In this document: piece after piece, positions 34,165-46,500 of the stretch
Layout: each line of letters begins with the position of its first letter
Numbering within the stretch: position 1 is the first letter of the stretch
DNA from: Lutraria lutraria
Taxonomy: Eukaryota > Mollusca > Bivalvia > Venerida > Mactridae
DNA: 64,000 nt
Reading direction: 5' to 3'
Assembly: GCA_964023205.1 (NCBI GenBank)
Contig: OZ026844.1
Coordinates: forward strand, 12,386,790 to 12,450,789
The notes under the pieces: generated by a model
The model's input: only the letters and a program-made list of their open reading frames with translations
Databases searched by the model: none
What the model was told of the DNA's origin: nothing
Translations under genes and position numbers: made by a program

Positions 34165-35445
34165 TTACTGAAAACATAATTATTACACATAACATACTGC
34201 CATATTGATCAGCATGATTTCCAAATCAAAAGCAATATATAGTCAGTACATAACTGCAGTTGTTACTACAATGTATATTATATTCCACCCATTGTATGCA
34301 TTTAGATGATTCACATTTATGACTCTGGTAAGCCAAGTCATATTTCATACTTGCACGAGTTCGTTTTCCCTTGATATGATTTAGTTATCTAATTTTGTTG
34401 GTTGTAAATTACTTAAAGGTAAAATGTAAAACGTAAACACACTAAAATTCATCAATGACTCGATCTTGAGGGATTAGATCAATATAATAGTCAAATTAAA
34501 AAGATACTTATATACTAGTCCGCTAATTGAACGCTTTCCGCTCTCTGTCACGGTTAGTTTTGCACTTTATTAACCTCACTCTTTTGCTTTTTATTGTTCT
34601 GCAATGAAATCTCGCTCCAAGTTTATGTTCCATTGATTTCTTGACTGTTCATATATCATACAGTTGTATTTAAATCTTTGAAGCATCCTGGATTTTCGTT
34701 TGTATTAGCATTGTAATCTAATGTTCATGTTGGATTTGAAGTGAATAGATGCGACTGTGTTCTAACTGGTTCTTCGAACATATAATATTATTATACATTA
34801 ATGAAAAATTCGTTTGCACAGCAATTGGAAATGTATCATTCACGCAGACTATTTCTTAAAAGATAGGTAAATTTCAACAAAGCCAAATTTCTTCGGTTCA
34901 GTTTCAATCGAATCCGAACGGTGACTTTCGGATACTTCGGATTCGATCCTACTGTAACATCTGTATTTAAAGTTGAATAATTGCATCTATCTTTCCGTTC
35001 TGATAGCAATAACTTTATAACAAAATCAACCGTAAAAGCTTCTTTATCTTTTATCTTAGCAATATGTCATTTTGTGAATGAGAATAAATAAACAAACAAC
35101 TAAATATTAACAATACAACTTAAGATAACTTTCACCTTTCTTCACATTAATATTAAATGAAAGAATCACGGTTTAAGAACTAAATACCTCATGTTTTATG
35201 AGTTATCAATGATAAATAATAAATGCAGTCAGAAATGATTACAATGGAGCACAACGTAACACTGAATTACATATGAATAGTAGTGTACCTTCTGTTACAA
35301 AATAAACATGGCTGATGTTATAACTGGTTTCATGATGTTGTACAAAACGTAAATCTACAATGCATCAATTAGTTTCTAGCACTAAAAATAAAACAGAAGT
35401 TTATTGTTTATATGACGTTTAAACATGTAAGGCGAAATACTGTAA
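34165..35445. other. Non-coding, nothing recognised
   Basis: AT-rich sequence with no open frame above 60 codons and no clear repeat. Confidence 0.4.
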
Positions 35446-35449
35446 GTAC

Positions 35450-36076
35450 CACTGGCGTAGCTGTTTTAGGCACTGTAGGCACGTGCCTAAACTATTTTCT
35501 GACAAAAATGCATTAAAATGAAGGGGATAGGGGCTGGAAAGAATAGAAAATCCAAGTACTAAGTAAATGATCTGTCAAGTGTTTACTAACACAACGTATG
35601 TTGTTATGCATCATTTCTTTATTTCAATTAACATTCACATTGCTTAAAAGCAAAACACTAAGTTTTATCAGGTAGTTGATACAACTACCTGGTTTTATCT
35701 TACATTGTAACTTAAAATAAATCGCAAGTCATAGAATGTATTTCATATGGTAGTAATCGCATTGTAAAGGTCGAATAATAGATTACTAGTAGTTAATATG
35801 AAGTTCAATTGTGGCCTCTATTAATGTCAACCTACATATAATACTTACTATTACACTTCTGCAACTGCGAAAATTTATTTGATAAATGGAAAACTCAAAA
35901 TCTAGCAGTGAAAAACTGCAAGAACTTCATAAATAGTTTTACACTAAGCATGCCGGAAAATAAATACTCCAGAATGCGTTCCCTGCAATTTATAGAAAAT
36001 ATTTGGCGGCAAGCCCCGGACCGCCTAGAAAATTGCCTACACATTACTTAAGGGCTAGCTATGTAACGCCCCTGTG
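35450..36076. mobile_element. Non-autonomous DNA element with hAT-like ends
   Basis: The left end CACTGGCGTAGCTG, followed by AGGCAC, faces the right end AGCTATGTAACGCCCCTGTG. The reverse complement of the right end begins CACAGGGGCG and includes TAGCTAGCCC and TAGGCA. The CA[GC]nGGCGTAGC ends resemble hAT termini. There is no transposase frame, and no 8-bp target duplication was confirmed. Confidence 0.4.
35672..35694. repeat. 23-bp palindrome
   Basis: CAGGTAGTTG and CAACTACCTG are separated by ATA. It lies inside the hAT-like element. Confidence 0.6.
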
Positions 36077-36165
36077 TACTCATGAAAACTGAACTTACAT
36101 GTGGACTTGTACTGCAACATAGAACCGGGACTAGTTTAACAACTATACATGGCGGATGTAGAAAA
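36073..36165 (+). repeat. Dispersed promoter-like repeat copy
   Basis: Words in order: GTACTCATGAAAACTGAACT, ACATGTGGACTTGTACTGCA, ACCGGGACTAGTTTAACAAC, ATACATGGCGGATGTAG. It matches 63675-63760 in the same orientation, 21430-21560 inverted, and partly the COMMD4 start region. Confidence 0.55.
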
Positions 36166-36199
36166 ACGTAGTACTTCGGTCCGCATCAAAGTGATGGCT

Positions 36200-37060
36200 G
36201 AACTATAATTCAGTTGCCAAAAATAGCACTGAATTTTTAACTGGAAATGTCTTAGTGTTACGTTTGTTGTCGTATGATAAATTTTCTTCGTGCAAGAGAT
36301 TCATATGCTGTAGTGTAGACACGTACGCAAGTATCTATAGTCGTCATTTCATTTAGCCATCTTGAAGAAAATCAACATATTTCAGAAATAATTAGTGATG
36401 TTATTATATCTTGCTATTTATTGACTATTGCTTTAACCGATTCAAATACCAAAACTAAGTTCCTAGCCCGGTAGGTTCCAGAGACACCGAACAAGAACCT
36501 CTAAAAGTAGGAATGAATGCGGCCACCCCAAAGTGGCTTAATTTCACATACTAATTAATGCAAGAGTGTCAGTCCGTCATAGGTCGTAGTGATTGAAAAA
36601 TAAAAAAGAACAACTGACTTCTCATTTTGTGCAAATATATATATATATATCTGTAGCCGCTATAAAAACTTTGTTTTAAAGAATTCGTTCGTCTTCACGG
36701 AAACGTGGAGTTGCACGCCCTGCACTTAAATTATATATATCAACTGAACGGGGTCGAATCTGTGACAATTTGTTTTTCAATTAAAGACACTCGGTGTCGA
36801 GGGATGGAAAACCCGCATGATGCGTGTATGTGGTCGCACGGTCATGCAATGCTCCCCTGTATGTATGCTCCTTTAAGGATTTTCCCTTATAATTATTGTC
36901 TGTTGGCATCTTCATTATTATTATTGTATATTGACATATGTCTGTTGGCACCTTTGAATTATCGCCCATGGATCCATGTCCACGTAATTATCCTCATAGT
37001 TCTGCTTAGTTCCGCTTCTATGTTACTTTTTGTCTCTTTTCATCTTTAAATTAACTATGG
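36200..37060. other. Non-coding, no gene recognised
   Basis: A short TA run lies at about 36637-36650. The 114-codon frame at 36705-37049 and the antisense frame at 36781-36969 show no domain, and neither is called. Confidence 0.35.
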
Positions 37061-37069
37061 AGTAGACAG

Positions 37070-37250
37070 GCGGGAGGGTCCCTTGGTAATGGTCCTTGGA
37101 TGAGGGTTTCTGGGAGTGAGTCCCTATGGGGGAGGGTCCCTATGGGGAGTGTCCATGGGGAGGATCCCAAGGGGGAGGGTCCCTGGGGGAGGGTCCATGG
37201 GAATTGTCCCTGGGGGGGAGTGTCCCTGGGGGAGTGTAGGGTCCCTGGTG
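37070..37250 (+). repeat. G-rich minisatellite, GGGAGGGTCCCTATGG unit
   Basis: Units like GGGGGAGGGTCCCTGGGG and GGGGAGTGTCCATGG repeat about ten times with variable length. The G-tracts on the plus strand could form quadruplexes. Open frames here are repeat products. Confidence 0.85.
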
Positions 37251-37259
37251 ATTTGTGGA

Positions 37260-40030
37260 AGCACTATAATTGTATTTTTGCACACAGAAATAAGTTATAC
37301 ATTTTTGTTATAGTATATTAAACTGTATTAAAAATAAATACATATAAATGAACACAAGAGGTCAAATAACTACATGTTTTCGTCCATACAGTTATCTAAT
37401 ATAATAGAGACTTATATGATACATAAACACAGAATCAAAATTCTGAAAGTACTCATGTGAATCGAACTTAATGCTTGTATTTGTTTGTATTTATGACCGA
37501 CACAAGGTGTATTTCAAAACCGCAATGCCCGCTCCGGGTGCCCTTTAACTTGAAAATGCACAAACTAAACAAAGGGCCATAATTCCATAAAAAGATCGAA
37601 TCACAAAACCCGGAATATATGTGCGTGGGTTCTTGGTAACAACAAGTCTGTGAAAGTTTCGTCAAAATCCAATGAAAAATGTAGGAGTAGTATCCTAAAA
37701 CTTGGGATCAAATTTAGATTATGTCCCTTAGACAAGGACCCTAGATATTCCTAGATAGCACTGAAATCATTAAGCAAGACTAGCATTACGCCTGCAGGCA
37801 TGATCGTTATCCGTTTTACATCAGTGGTTCATCGAGTAAAACAATGAAAGAAAGTGATACCACGAAGAACTGTGTACGTATTATACTTGTATTATTTAAC
37901 GTTAGTTACCACCAAGCTAAACATGTTTTATAATAAAATAACCATTAATGTACGCTTTATTATATTTATTCTGCTACTAACAAGTTTTCTTTGAAAAGGT
38001 GAAAATTTAGTTAATTCTAATTTTGTCATCATGCAGATAATCAGATTGTAAAATCACTTCAGTTTTATTTATTCTGAATTTTATCGAAATCGGTTACTTT
38101 CAACAGCGGCAGATCCAAGATTTCAGGGGGCGTATCTAGGATAGTAGGCTATTTCATTGAATGATTTTTCATTTCTTTAGGGGAAATAACTAGTTTATAG
38201 TTTCAGAGTATAAATTCAGATATATTTAAAATTCCTTTTTGATAAATAAACTGTAAAAAGTCTCAGATTAAACTATTAAGTCTAACAACCAATTATTTCG
38301 AATTCGTTAAAAGGCCCATTAGTTTTTTGGGGGGAATTTAGTAATACAGAGCAACAGATAGAATGAGAGTAAAATATAAGAAATACGTTTGCTCTAAAAA
38401 TGCCTTTCTTAAGACACATCTCGTAAAAATGTTGTCAGATGTTTTTCTTATTTGTTTGCAATATCATTGAAAAGACTGTGCTACATTTCTATAAGTCTGA
38501 TTAAAAATAACGAAAATTTCGGAATGTTTTATTGCAAATAAAAGTCAGTTTCACTGATTAGACATCTTTCTTGGTATAGTGAGACCTACTTTAATTTTAA
38601 CATCCAAAAAGCTAATGGGGCTTTAAAATAAGTTCGATGTTAATTATCATAGTAAAATATTACCTGTCTACGATATAATACATGTACCTAATTCGCGTTA
38701 ATATTTTACCAATTTAAATAGCATGTAGTAATAAAATCCAATAGGTCGTGGTTCAGTGAACTAATTATATTTATTGCACTAACGGTCTGTATTAACTAGA
38801 ACCATTATACACATGTATATTGATAATCACGTTAATTGGCGATGTAATCTGCATTCATCTATAAATGCTGATCCGCCTTAGTGTATGGAAACATAATTTA
38901 TTATTTTGATGACAGGGTTGTGCTCAACAGCTAATTTAAAGCCGTTCATTATGTTTCTATAACTTAATTACAAATAAATAATATTCTTGAGCTATACTAT
39001 AACTTGTATGTAAAATATGACATTAGTTAGTAAAACACGGATTACTCTATTCTACCGAATAAGTAGGACAATAAGGGACAATTTGGTAAAGAACACACAA
39101 TCGAACGCTTTCAACAAATACCTATACTTTACTTTCAATAAACAGAAAAAACATGCACTCTGTGTTTGAAATGCATTATACAAATGTATAAGCAGAAAAA
39201 TATAAACAATGGACAATTAAATCTCATTATGACTTCTATTATCTGGGTATTATATTTTCACAATTTTCCATTGATTGTTTATCTTGCTTATCTTTTCGCA
39301 CTTTGTTTTGTTAAAAATTATCTACATATATATGTCACGGTATATTGGTCCCAGGAATTATGTTTTTTAAAATCACAAAATGAACAAAATATATCTAAAT
39401 TAAGATTAATGATCTTTAGTTACAAATTGAAAAAAAATAACAAAAAATAATAAATAATGTTTGAATAAGGAGTTTCATTGTATTAAACTGTAAAAAGGTC
39501 GTTTCACGATCTGACACTAACATCTAAGCTACTTATACATTATTTGTGCACACTGATTTTATCTCTAAAGCCATGCTAGCTGGTTACGGGAATATTATGG
39601 AAACAACACGTTTCCAAAACTTGTCAAATTGATGATAAAAAAAGCGCAACAAATTAATGACACAATCATGTTAAGACATACCCTCACAATTCCTTTAAGG
39701 TACTAGACTGTGAGACATGCTTCTACATGTATCTTTGTGGCTCATGATGATAAGTATAGTGGTTAGATTTATTATTTAGAGTTGCAGCTTTTCATGTTAA
39801 AATTTTATAATTTCTGCCTTGATTGAAGGTCGAGTCAATATCTACACCTTAGAATATTAAATCAGTAGTCCACATGTCACATGATAGAAAAAAATCAAAT
39901 AATTGTGGAGAATACATATGTATTTATTTTTATACTTGTAAGTTAGATCTATATTTTTATTTAATTTTCTGAAGTTACATTTGTATATTGACGGACACAA
40001 AAATGCTAATATCTGGACTTCTTTCTATGT
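37260..40030. other. AT-rich non-coding
   Basis: Contains a partial copy of the promoter-like repeat (about 37436-37475). No exon with paired splice signals was found. The frame at 39166-39450 has low-complexity composition and no recognised domain. Confidence 0.35.
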
Positions 40031-40037
40031 TGTGTCA

Positions 40038-40073
40038 AAGACCTATACATACATGTATGTATAGGTCTTTGGT
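40038..40073. repeat. 36-bp perfect palindrome (CAAAGACCTATAC arms)
   Basis: CAAAGACCTATACATACATG reads identically on both strands through the centre. It is related to 2464-2505 (CAAGGACTTATACACATAC). Confidence 0.85.
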
Positions 40074-40424
40074 TGTGTTAAGAAAGAATCTTGCACGTAA
40101 AATTTGATTAAGTTCTTGACAAAACTGGGAACTTTATTCATAACCATACAGTAGATTAACTGTTTTCACAAATGTGAAGTTTTGTTCGGTCATGTGTGGG
40201 ACTCCAACTCCATAACCACTCAACTTCGGAGGCTCAATTAATATCATTTAGGCTGTGTTACAATTTTCTCAAATTGTCAATACATTACGCCCGATGGTAA
40301 TAAATATACACCGACATGCAATGTGTACACTACGGTAGCGCTATGCACTGACCTGTGTTATTCTGCTCGGGGCATTATGGGTATTTGCAGGAACTACTTA
40401 CAAAATGGAAATTATAAACAATAA

Positions 40425-40712
40425 CATAGCGTGACGTCACCGTATGGTACACATTGGAGCCAAGCGTACTTCAACATTGCGTTTCATTGAATAATGAGTG
40501 TTATTGACGAAAGCATGAGAATAGAAATGGTACTACGTATTCATTTTACATAACTAAACAAATTTGTTAATAACATACAACCGATATGGTTGTTTTGACA
40601 TTTTTAATCCTTCCGCGGAACTATACTTTCAGCGTATGTATAACTATCTAAATGTAGATAGTAATCAGTTTTATGTATAGAGGCTAGACAAACGTAGTGA
40701 CGTCACGCTATG
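40425..40712. mobile_element. 288-bp element with 16-bp inverted ends containing CRE motifs
   Basis: The left end CATAGCGTGACGTCAC and the right end GTGACGTCACGCTATG are exact reverse complements. Each includes the CREB/ATF palindrome TGACGTCA. The interior has no open frame. It could be a MITE whose ends double as enhancer sites; target duplication was not identified. Confidence 0.55.
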
Positions 40713-41192
40713 TATAGAACGCACCGACATGTATTATCATTAGTTTTGATAACATTCTATTTTTAGCCATGTGACAGCTAAATTTTAATGTGGTTAAATT
40801 TCTTTGTTTGAATATTTGCTTGTTGCCAATGAGTTCACAGGATTGTATTGTGTATCAAGATGCACTTAACAAAATTGCTTAGTTAATACCACCAGTATTT
40901 TTCAGTATTATAACTTGTCATAAGTGAATTTGTGATTATCATTGATATTAAACTAAATATTTGCTGATAATTAAAATTCAACTTTTTTTCAAACTCAGGA
41001 CTGGTTTCTACCTTTATTTGGATATCTGCGAAAAAAGGAACTAAAATGAACCTCCCAGAGATAAGTAATAATAACGAAAAAATATAGGCGGTAACCTATC
41101 AAAACTGTTTAGTTCGGACATAACTAATCATTACTCCAAAACATGATATCAATTCACATGATTGCACATTCTATTAATGTCAAAATAATACA

Positions 41193-41425
41193 AACAAAAA
41201 CATAATTTACATAACATTTATTTACAATAACAAAAACATAATTTACATAACATTTATTTACAATAACAAAAACGTAATTTACATTGATTTACATTTACAA
41301 TAACAAAAATGACATTTATTTACAATTATAACAAATTTGTTTACAATAACAAAAACATAACTTACATAAGATTGATTTAAAATGATAAAAATGCAATTAG
41401 ATTAACATTCATTCATAATTACAAA
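41193..41425 (+). repeat. AT-rich minisatellite, unit about 36 bp, degenerate
   Basis: ACAAAAACATAATTTACATA followed by ACATTTATTTACAATA repeats about six times. The first two units are nearly identical and later ones are diverged. Confidence 0.75.
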
Positions 41426-41429
41426 AACA

Positions 41430-42060
41430 TAAATTGACTGCCAAATCATTCAAAATTCTAGTGTGCAAACTGAATGGCCCAGGAAAAACCAGAGATCAAA
41501 ACCGTGTAGGGGAAAAAATCACTGGAAACCTGTACCCCACGTCAAGTTTAAGATTGCAGAGCATATTGGGCCACACTCTTTACAAATGCAAAATTAAAAG
41601 TTCGACAGTATCATCATCATTATTATAAAAAGCTACATATAACAACCGAAATTGTTTTATATTTTAACATAAGAGTACTTCATGAAAATTGTCTAAAAAA
41701 TCGTGTGCATATATAAAAAAAAAAAAATGAAAAATGATAACAATACAATGGACAAAACAGACAAGAAGTTGGTCAAAAATATAAACAAAAAGCATAGAGC
41801 ATTTAGAAATACAGGAAACAAATATTTGAAAATTCTAATTAAAAAACTAAAAGAATATAAAGCTAAGAAAGAACAAACTAAAGTTCTAAAGTTGATAAAT
41901 ATAGTAATACACCAATTCGGGAAACAACTATATGACTTTTATTCGAGAACAGATTTAATTCAGTTATGAAACCTAGATAATGTACACCTACATATTGTAT
42001 TACTACCACATCTTCAAGAATAAAGTAGATCATCCACAAACAAAGGATAAAAAGTAACGG
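41430..42060. other. Non-coding left flank of the tandem array
   Basis: The 88-codon Lys-rich frame at 41703-41969 follows a poly-A run and has no recognised domain. Nothing else is seen. Confidence 0.35.
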
Positions 42061-42064
42061 CACC

Positions 42065-43514
42065 TGCCTTTCCTACTCTCCAATTCAATTCATAGTGGCA
42101 TCAGTTCATATATCCCACACCGCTTTCACTGATGCAGCCTACCCTATATATCATAACACTGTGCAAACTTGACTTAAAATAATTCATTACGCAGAAGTCA
42201 CAAATTTTGTTTTCAATCATTTTCTGCGTAATCAGACCAATTCACATTTATCTTTTGGTAGGAAGAAAGTGCTATGCCAGTATGCTAACAGTTATTAAAT
42301 AAATACAAGTCTAATCCAAAATTAAAGTAGGCATGCAGACCTGATGCAGAACACCACCCCAGTAAGAAAGCTACTGGTGCCCGGGTGGCTTCAACATCTA
42401 GCCGTGAACCTTTAATCAAGTATTTGCTGGACATAACACAATCATCCTAAATGCACCAGTGTTCAGACAAAAATAAAAGTAAAAAAGAAATGCTCTAAGA
42501 ATCGCTATACATGAGCATCCACAAGCTAGCAAGATGAGAACTTAGCCATACACAAAATAAACTGACTGGGAGATTACTTTCCCTGTTTGCAAATAAGCCA
42601 TACCAAGATAAAATATTTTGAAAATTTTAAAATTAAAATTTAAGTATGAGAAAAATAAAACAAACTTACAAATCGAGTAGGGACATGTAGCCTGGCAAAT
42701 CGGGTTCCAACATTTATAGGGAAAAACTGTCAATGCTAACTGACAGGATTATGTTGGGAGTCCTTACTCCTGGCAGTACACACTATGTATTCCAACATCA
42801 TGCACACATTGTGAATTGTGAATGCCACAAAGTGCCACAATGCACACAGTGCCGCACGGCAAAAACACACATTCTTGGATGCAAGAAAAATTTGGTGACA
42901 TCAGGTGTAAACAATTAGTGTTCGATTCCCAGTCGCGGCAAGTCATATCCTCGCAAGAAAATATGACAAAATATGTTGATTTTCCTCCAAGATAGATGAA
43001 TATTTTTGAAAAGAAACATATATTAAATGCTAGAAGGCTAAGACATCCACATACATATATGGATGAGAAAATGAGGTAGAAAAATAATGATCTTCTTAGT
43101 GTGCTGAATATCAAGGGCATCCACATATCACCATCATCCCATTGTATCCACATCAGTTGACCTGGCAAAAGAGAAAATAGAACGGCAGTTAGAATGTGAT
43201 CAAAAGAGGATTAGTAACGTGACACACCCAGTTCGATTCCCAGTCATGGCAGGTAATTCCTGTACATAAAATTCAAAATAAAATTTGATTTTACTCAACA
43301 CGTTTTACAAGTCATCTTACTAGGTAGTACTGGTTAGAATATAGTCCAGGAAAACTGGTTAGCTGAATCCTACTCTCCAATTCGATTTGTAGAGGCATCT
43401 TTGTACAGATCCAGAGTATAAGTTTATGTGAAGTCAATATATTCAATCATGCATTATGTAACATGCTCAACCTATCATCAAGTATGACACCATCTGAATT
43501 TTCCACTTTCCGAA
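42065..43514. repeat. Diverged edge copy of the array
   Basis: This first copy keeps the order of words (ATAACACTGTGCAAACTT, GCAGGAAGAA-like, CTGGACATAACACAATCATC, TTGACCTGGCAAAAGAG) but has many substitutions relative to the inner units. Divergence at the array edge with homogeneous inner copies is the usual pattern of unequal exchange. Confidence 0.75.
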
Positions 43515-46500
43515 TTACTGGTTCCATCTCTCAAACTTCATCCTTAGTGAAAGCGTCCACAAACAACTAGTTTGACAAAGATTCCTTACTTTATTCCTGC
43601 TGATGACAACCCCATATACTGTAACCCCTATATAACGATCATATCCAAACAAGCCTACTGAGTCATGAGTCACTGGACTGGTACGAGGGCCTTTCAACTT
43701 GACTGGGACACAGGAAGACAATGAAACAAATATCCACTTTGGTGTAAGGAACCTAATATGTAGTGTAAGCCTATGGACAGCTGACTCTCAGACAAAACCT
43801 CAGGCAAACAGATCCGGACTGTGATTAACGCAACTGAATATTGACAAGCATGAAAAATTTGAAAATACATGAACACCTGAATAAAAAGGTAAATAAATAC
43901 GGACTGTTTTTGTATGCTGGTTACTTTTGCTTCTACATACAAATGATGACTCTCAGTGCAACCTACTTTACAATATTCAAAGTATAACACTGTGCAAACT
44001 TACTTAATTTTAATTTATTATGCAGAAATCATAAACTTTGTTTCCATTCAATTTCTGCATTATCAGACATATTTTTTTTAGATTTTAGTGCAGGAAGAAA
44101 ATGCTATGCCAGTGCGCTAAAAGTTATCAGTTAAATATAGTCCAAATTAAATTAGGCATGCAGGCCTGATGCAGAAACACCACTTAAAGTGCCCGGTGGC
44201 GTTCGACATGTTGTAGCCTTGAGCCTTTAATCAAGTTTTTGCTGGACATAACACAATCATCCTACATGCACCAGTGTTCAGACAAACACAAAAATCAAAC
44301 AAATGCACCAAGAATCACTATCAGAACTTAGCCATACACAAAATGAAGTGATTAATAAATTACTTTCCTTGTTTGCAAATTAGCTTTGATGTGATATATC
44401 GTGTTTACCAGAATAATTATTTATTTGGTTATTCTTTTTTTTTTTTTTTTTAATCACATAATGACAAAATTCTCAGTACTACTAAACATAAACTTGATAA
44501 GAAGTGGAGTTCGAAATGCTCTACTGCATCCAAACCAATATAAAATGAAAAATATCCTGAAAAGAAACATACATTAAATGCTGGAAGTCTAAACTAAACA
44601 CATAGATATATGGATGAGAAAATGAGATAGAAATATACTGATCTTTTTAGTGTGCTGGATATCAAGGGCATCCACATACATGTATCACCATCATCCCATT
44701 GTATCCACATCAGTTGACCTGGCAAAAGAGAAAACAGAACGGCAGTTAGAATGTGATCAAAAGGGGATTAGTAACGTGACACACCCAGTTCGATTCCCAG
44801 TCATGGCAGGTAATTCCTGTACATAAAATTCAAAAATAAAATTTGATTTTACTCAACACGTTTTACAAGTCATCTTACTTGAGAAGTGTCAGGTAGTACT
44901 GGTTAGAATACAGTCCAGGAAAACTGGTTAGCTGAATCCTACTCTCCAATTCGATTTGTAGAGGCATCTTTGTATAAGTTTATGTGAAGTCAATATATTC
45001 AATCATGCATTATGTAACATGCTCAACCTATCATCAAGTATGACACCATCTGAATTTTCCACACTTTCCGAATTACTGGTTCCATCTCTCAAACTTCATC
45101 CTTAGTGAAAGCGTCCACAAACAACTAGTTTGACAAAGATTCCTTACTTTATTCCTGCTGATGACAACCGCATATACTGTAACCCCTATATAACGATCAT
45201 ATCCAAACAAGCCTACTGGGTCATGAGTCACTGGACTGGTACGAGGGCCTTTCAACTTGACTGGGACACAGGAAGACAATGAAACAAATATCCACTTTGG
45301 TGTAAGGAACCTAATATGTAGTGTAAGCCTATGGACAGCTGACTCTCAGACAAAACCTCGATCAGGCAGACAGATCCGGACTGTGATTAATGTAATTGAA
45401 TATTGACAAGCATGAAAAATTTGAAAATACATGAACACCTGAATACAAAGGTAAATAACTTTACAATAATCAAAGTATAACACTATGCAAACTTACTTAA
45501 TTTTAATTCATTATACAGAAAGAAACATACATTAAATGCTGGAAGTTTAACTAACCACATAGATATATGGATGAGAAAATGAGATAGAAAAATACTGATC
45601 TTTCTAGTGTGCTGAATATCAAAGGCATCCACATATCACCATCATCCCATTGTATCCACATCAGTTGACCTGGCAAAAGAGAAAACAGAACGGCAGTTAG
45701 AATGTGATCAAAAGAGGATAAGTAACGTGACACAACCAGTTCGATTCCCAGTGATGGCAGGTAATTCCTGTTCATAAAATTCAAAAATAAATATTGATTT
45801 TACTCAACATGTCTTACAAGTCATCTTATTTGAGAAGTGTCAGGTAGTACTGGTTAGAATACAGTCCAGGAAAACTGGTTAGCTGAATTCGATTTGTAGA
45901 GGCATCTTTGTCCAGATCCAGAGTATAAGTTTATGTGAAGTCAATATATTCAATCATGCATTATGTAACATGCTCAGCCTATCATCAAGTATGACACCAT
46001 CTGAAGTTTCCACACTTTCCGAATTACTGGTTCCATCTCTCAAACTTCATCCTTAGTGAAAGCGTCCACAAACAACTAGTTTGACAAAGATTCCTTACTT
46101 TATTCCTGCTGATGACAACCGCATATACTGTAACCCCTATATAACGATCATATCCAAACAAGCCTACTGGGTCATGAGTCACTGGACTGGTACGAGGGCC
46201 TTTCAACTTGACTGGGACACAGGAAGACAATGAAACAAATATCCACTTTGGTGTAAGGAACCTAACATGTAGTGTAAGCCTATGGACAGCTGACTCTCAG
46301 ACAAAACCTCAGGCAAACAGATCCGGACTGTGATTAATGCAATTGAATATTGACAAGCATGAAAAATTTGAAAATACATGAACACCTGAATAAAAAGGTA
46401 AATAAATACGGACTGTTTTTGTATGCTGGTTACTTTTGCTTCTACATACAAATGATGACTCTCAGTGCAACCTACTTTACAATATTCAAAGTATAACACT

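Noticed and set aside
36705..37049. 114-codon open frame
   Set aside because: Composition is low-complexity and hydrophobic in parts; there is an antisense frame of similar quality and no domain.
45073..45279. Each 68-, 77- and 98-codon array frame as an independent gene
   Set aside because: They repeat in register with the array, start at arbitrary ATGs, and are equally well explained by DNA-level homogenisation.
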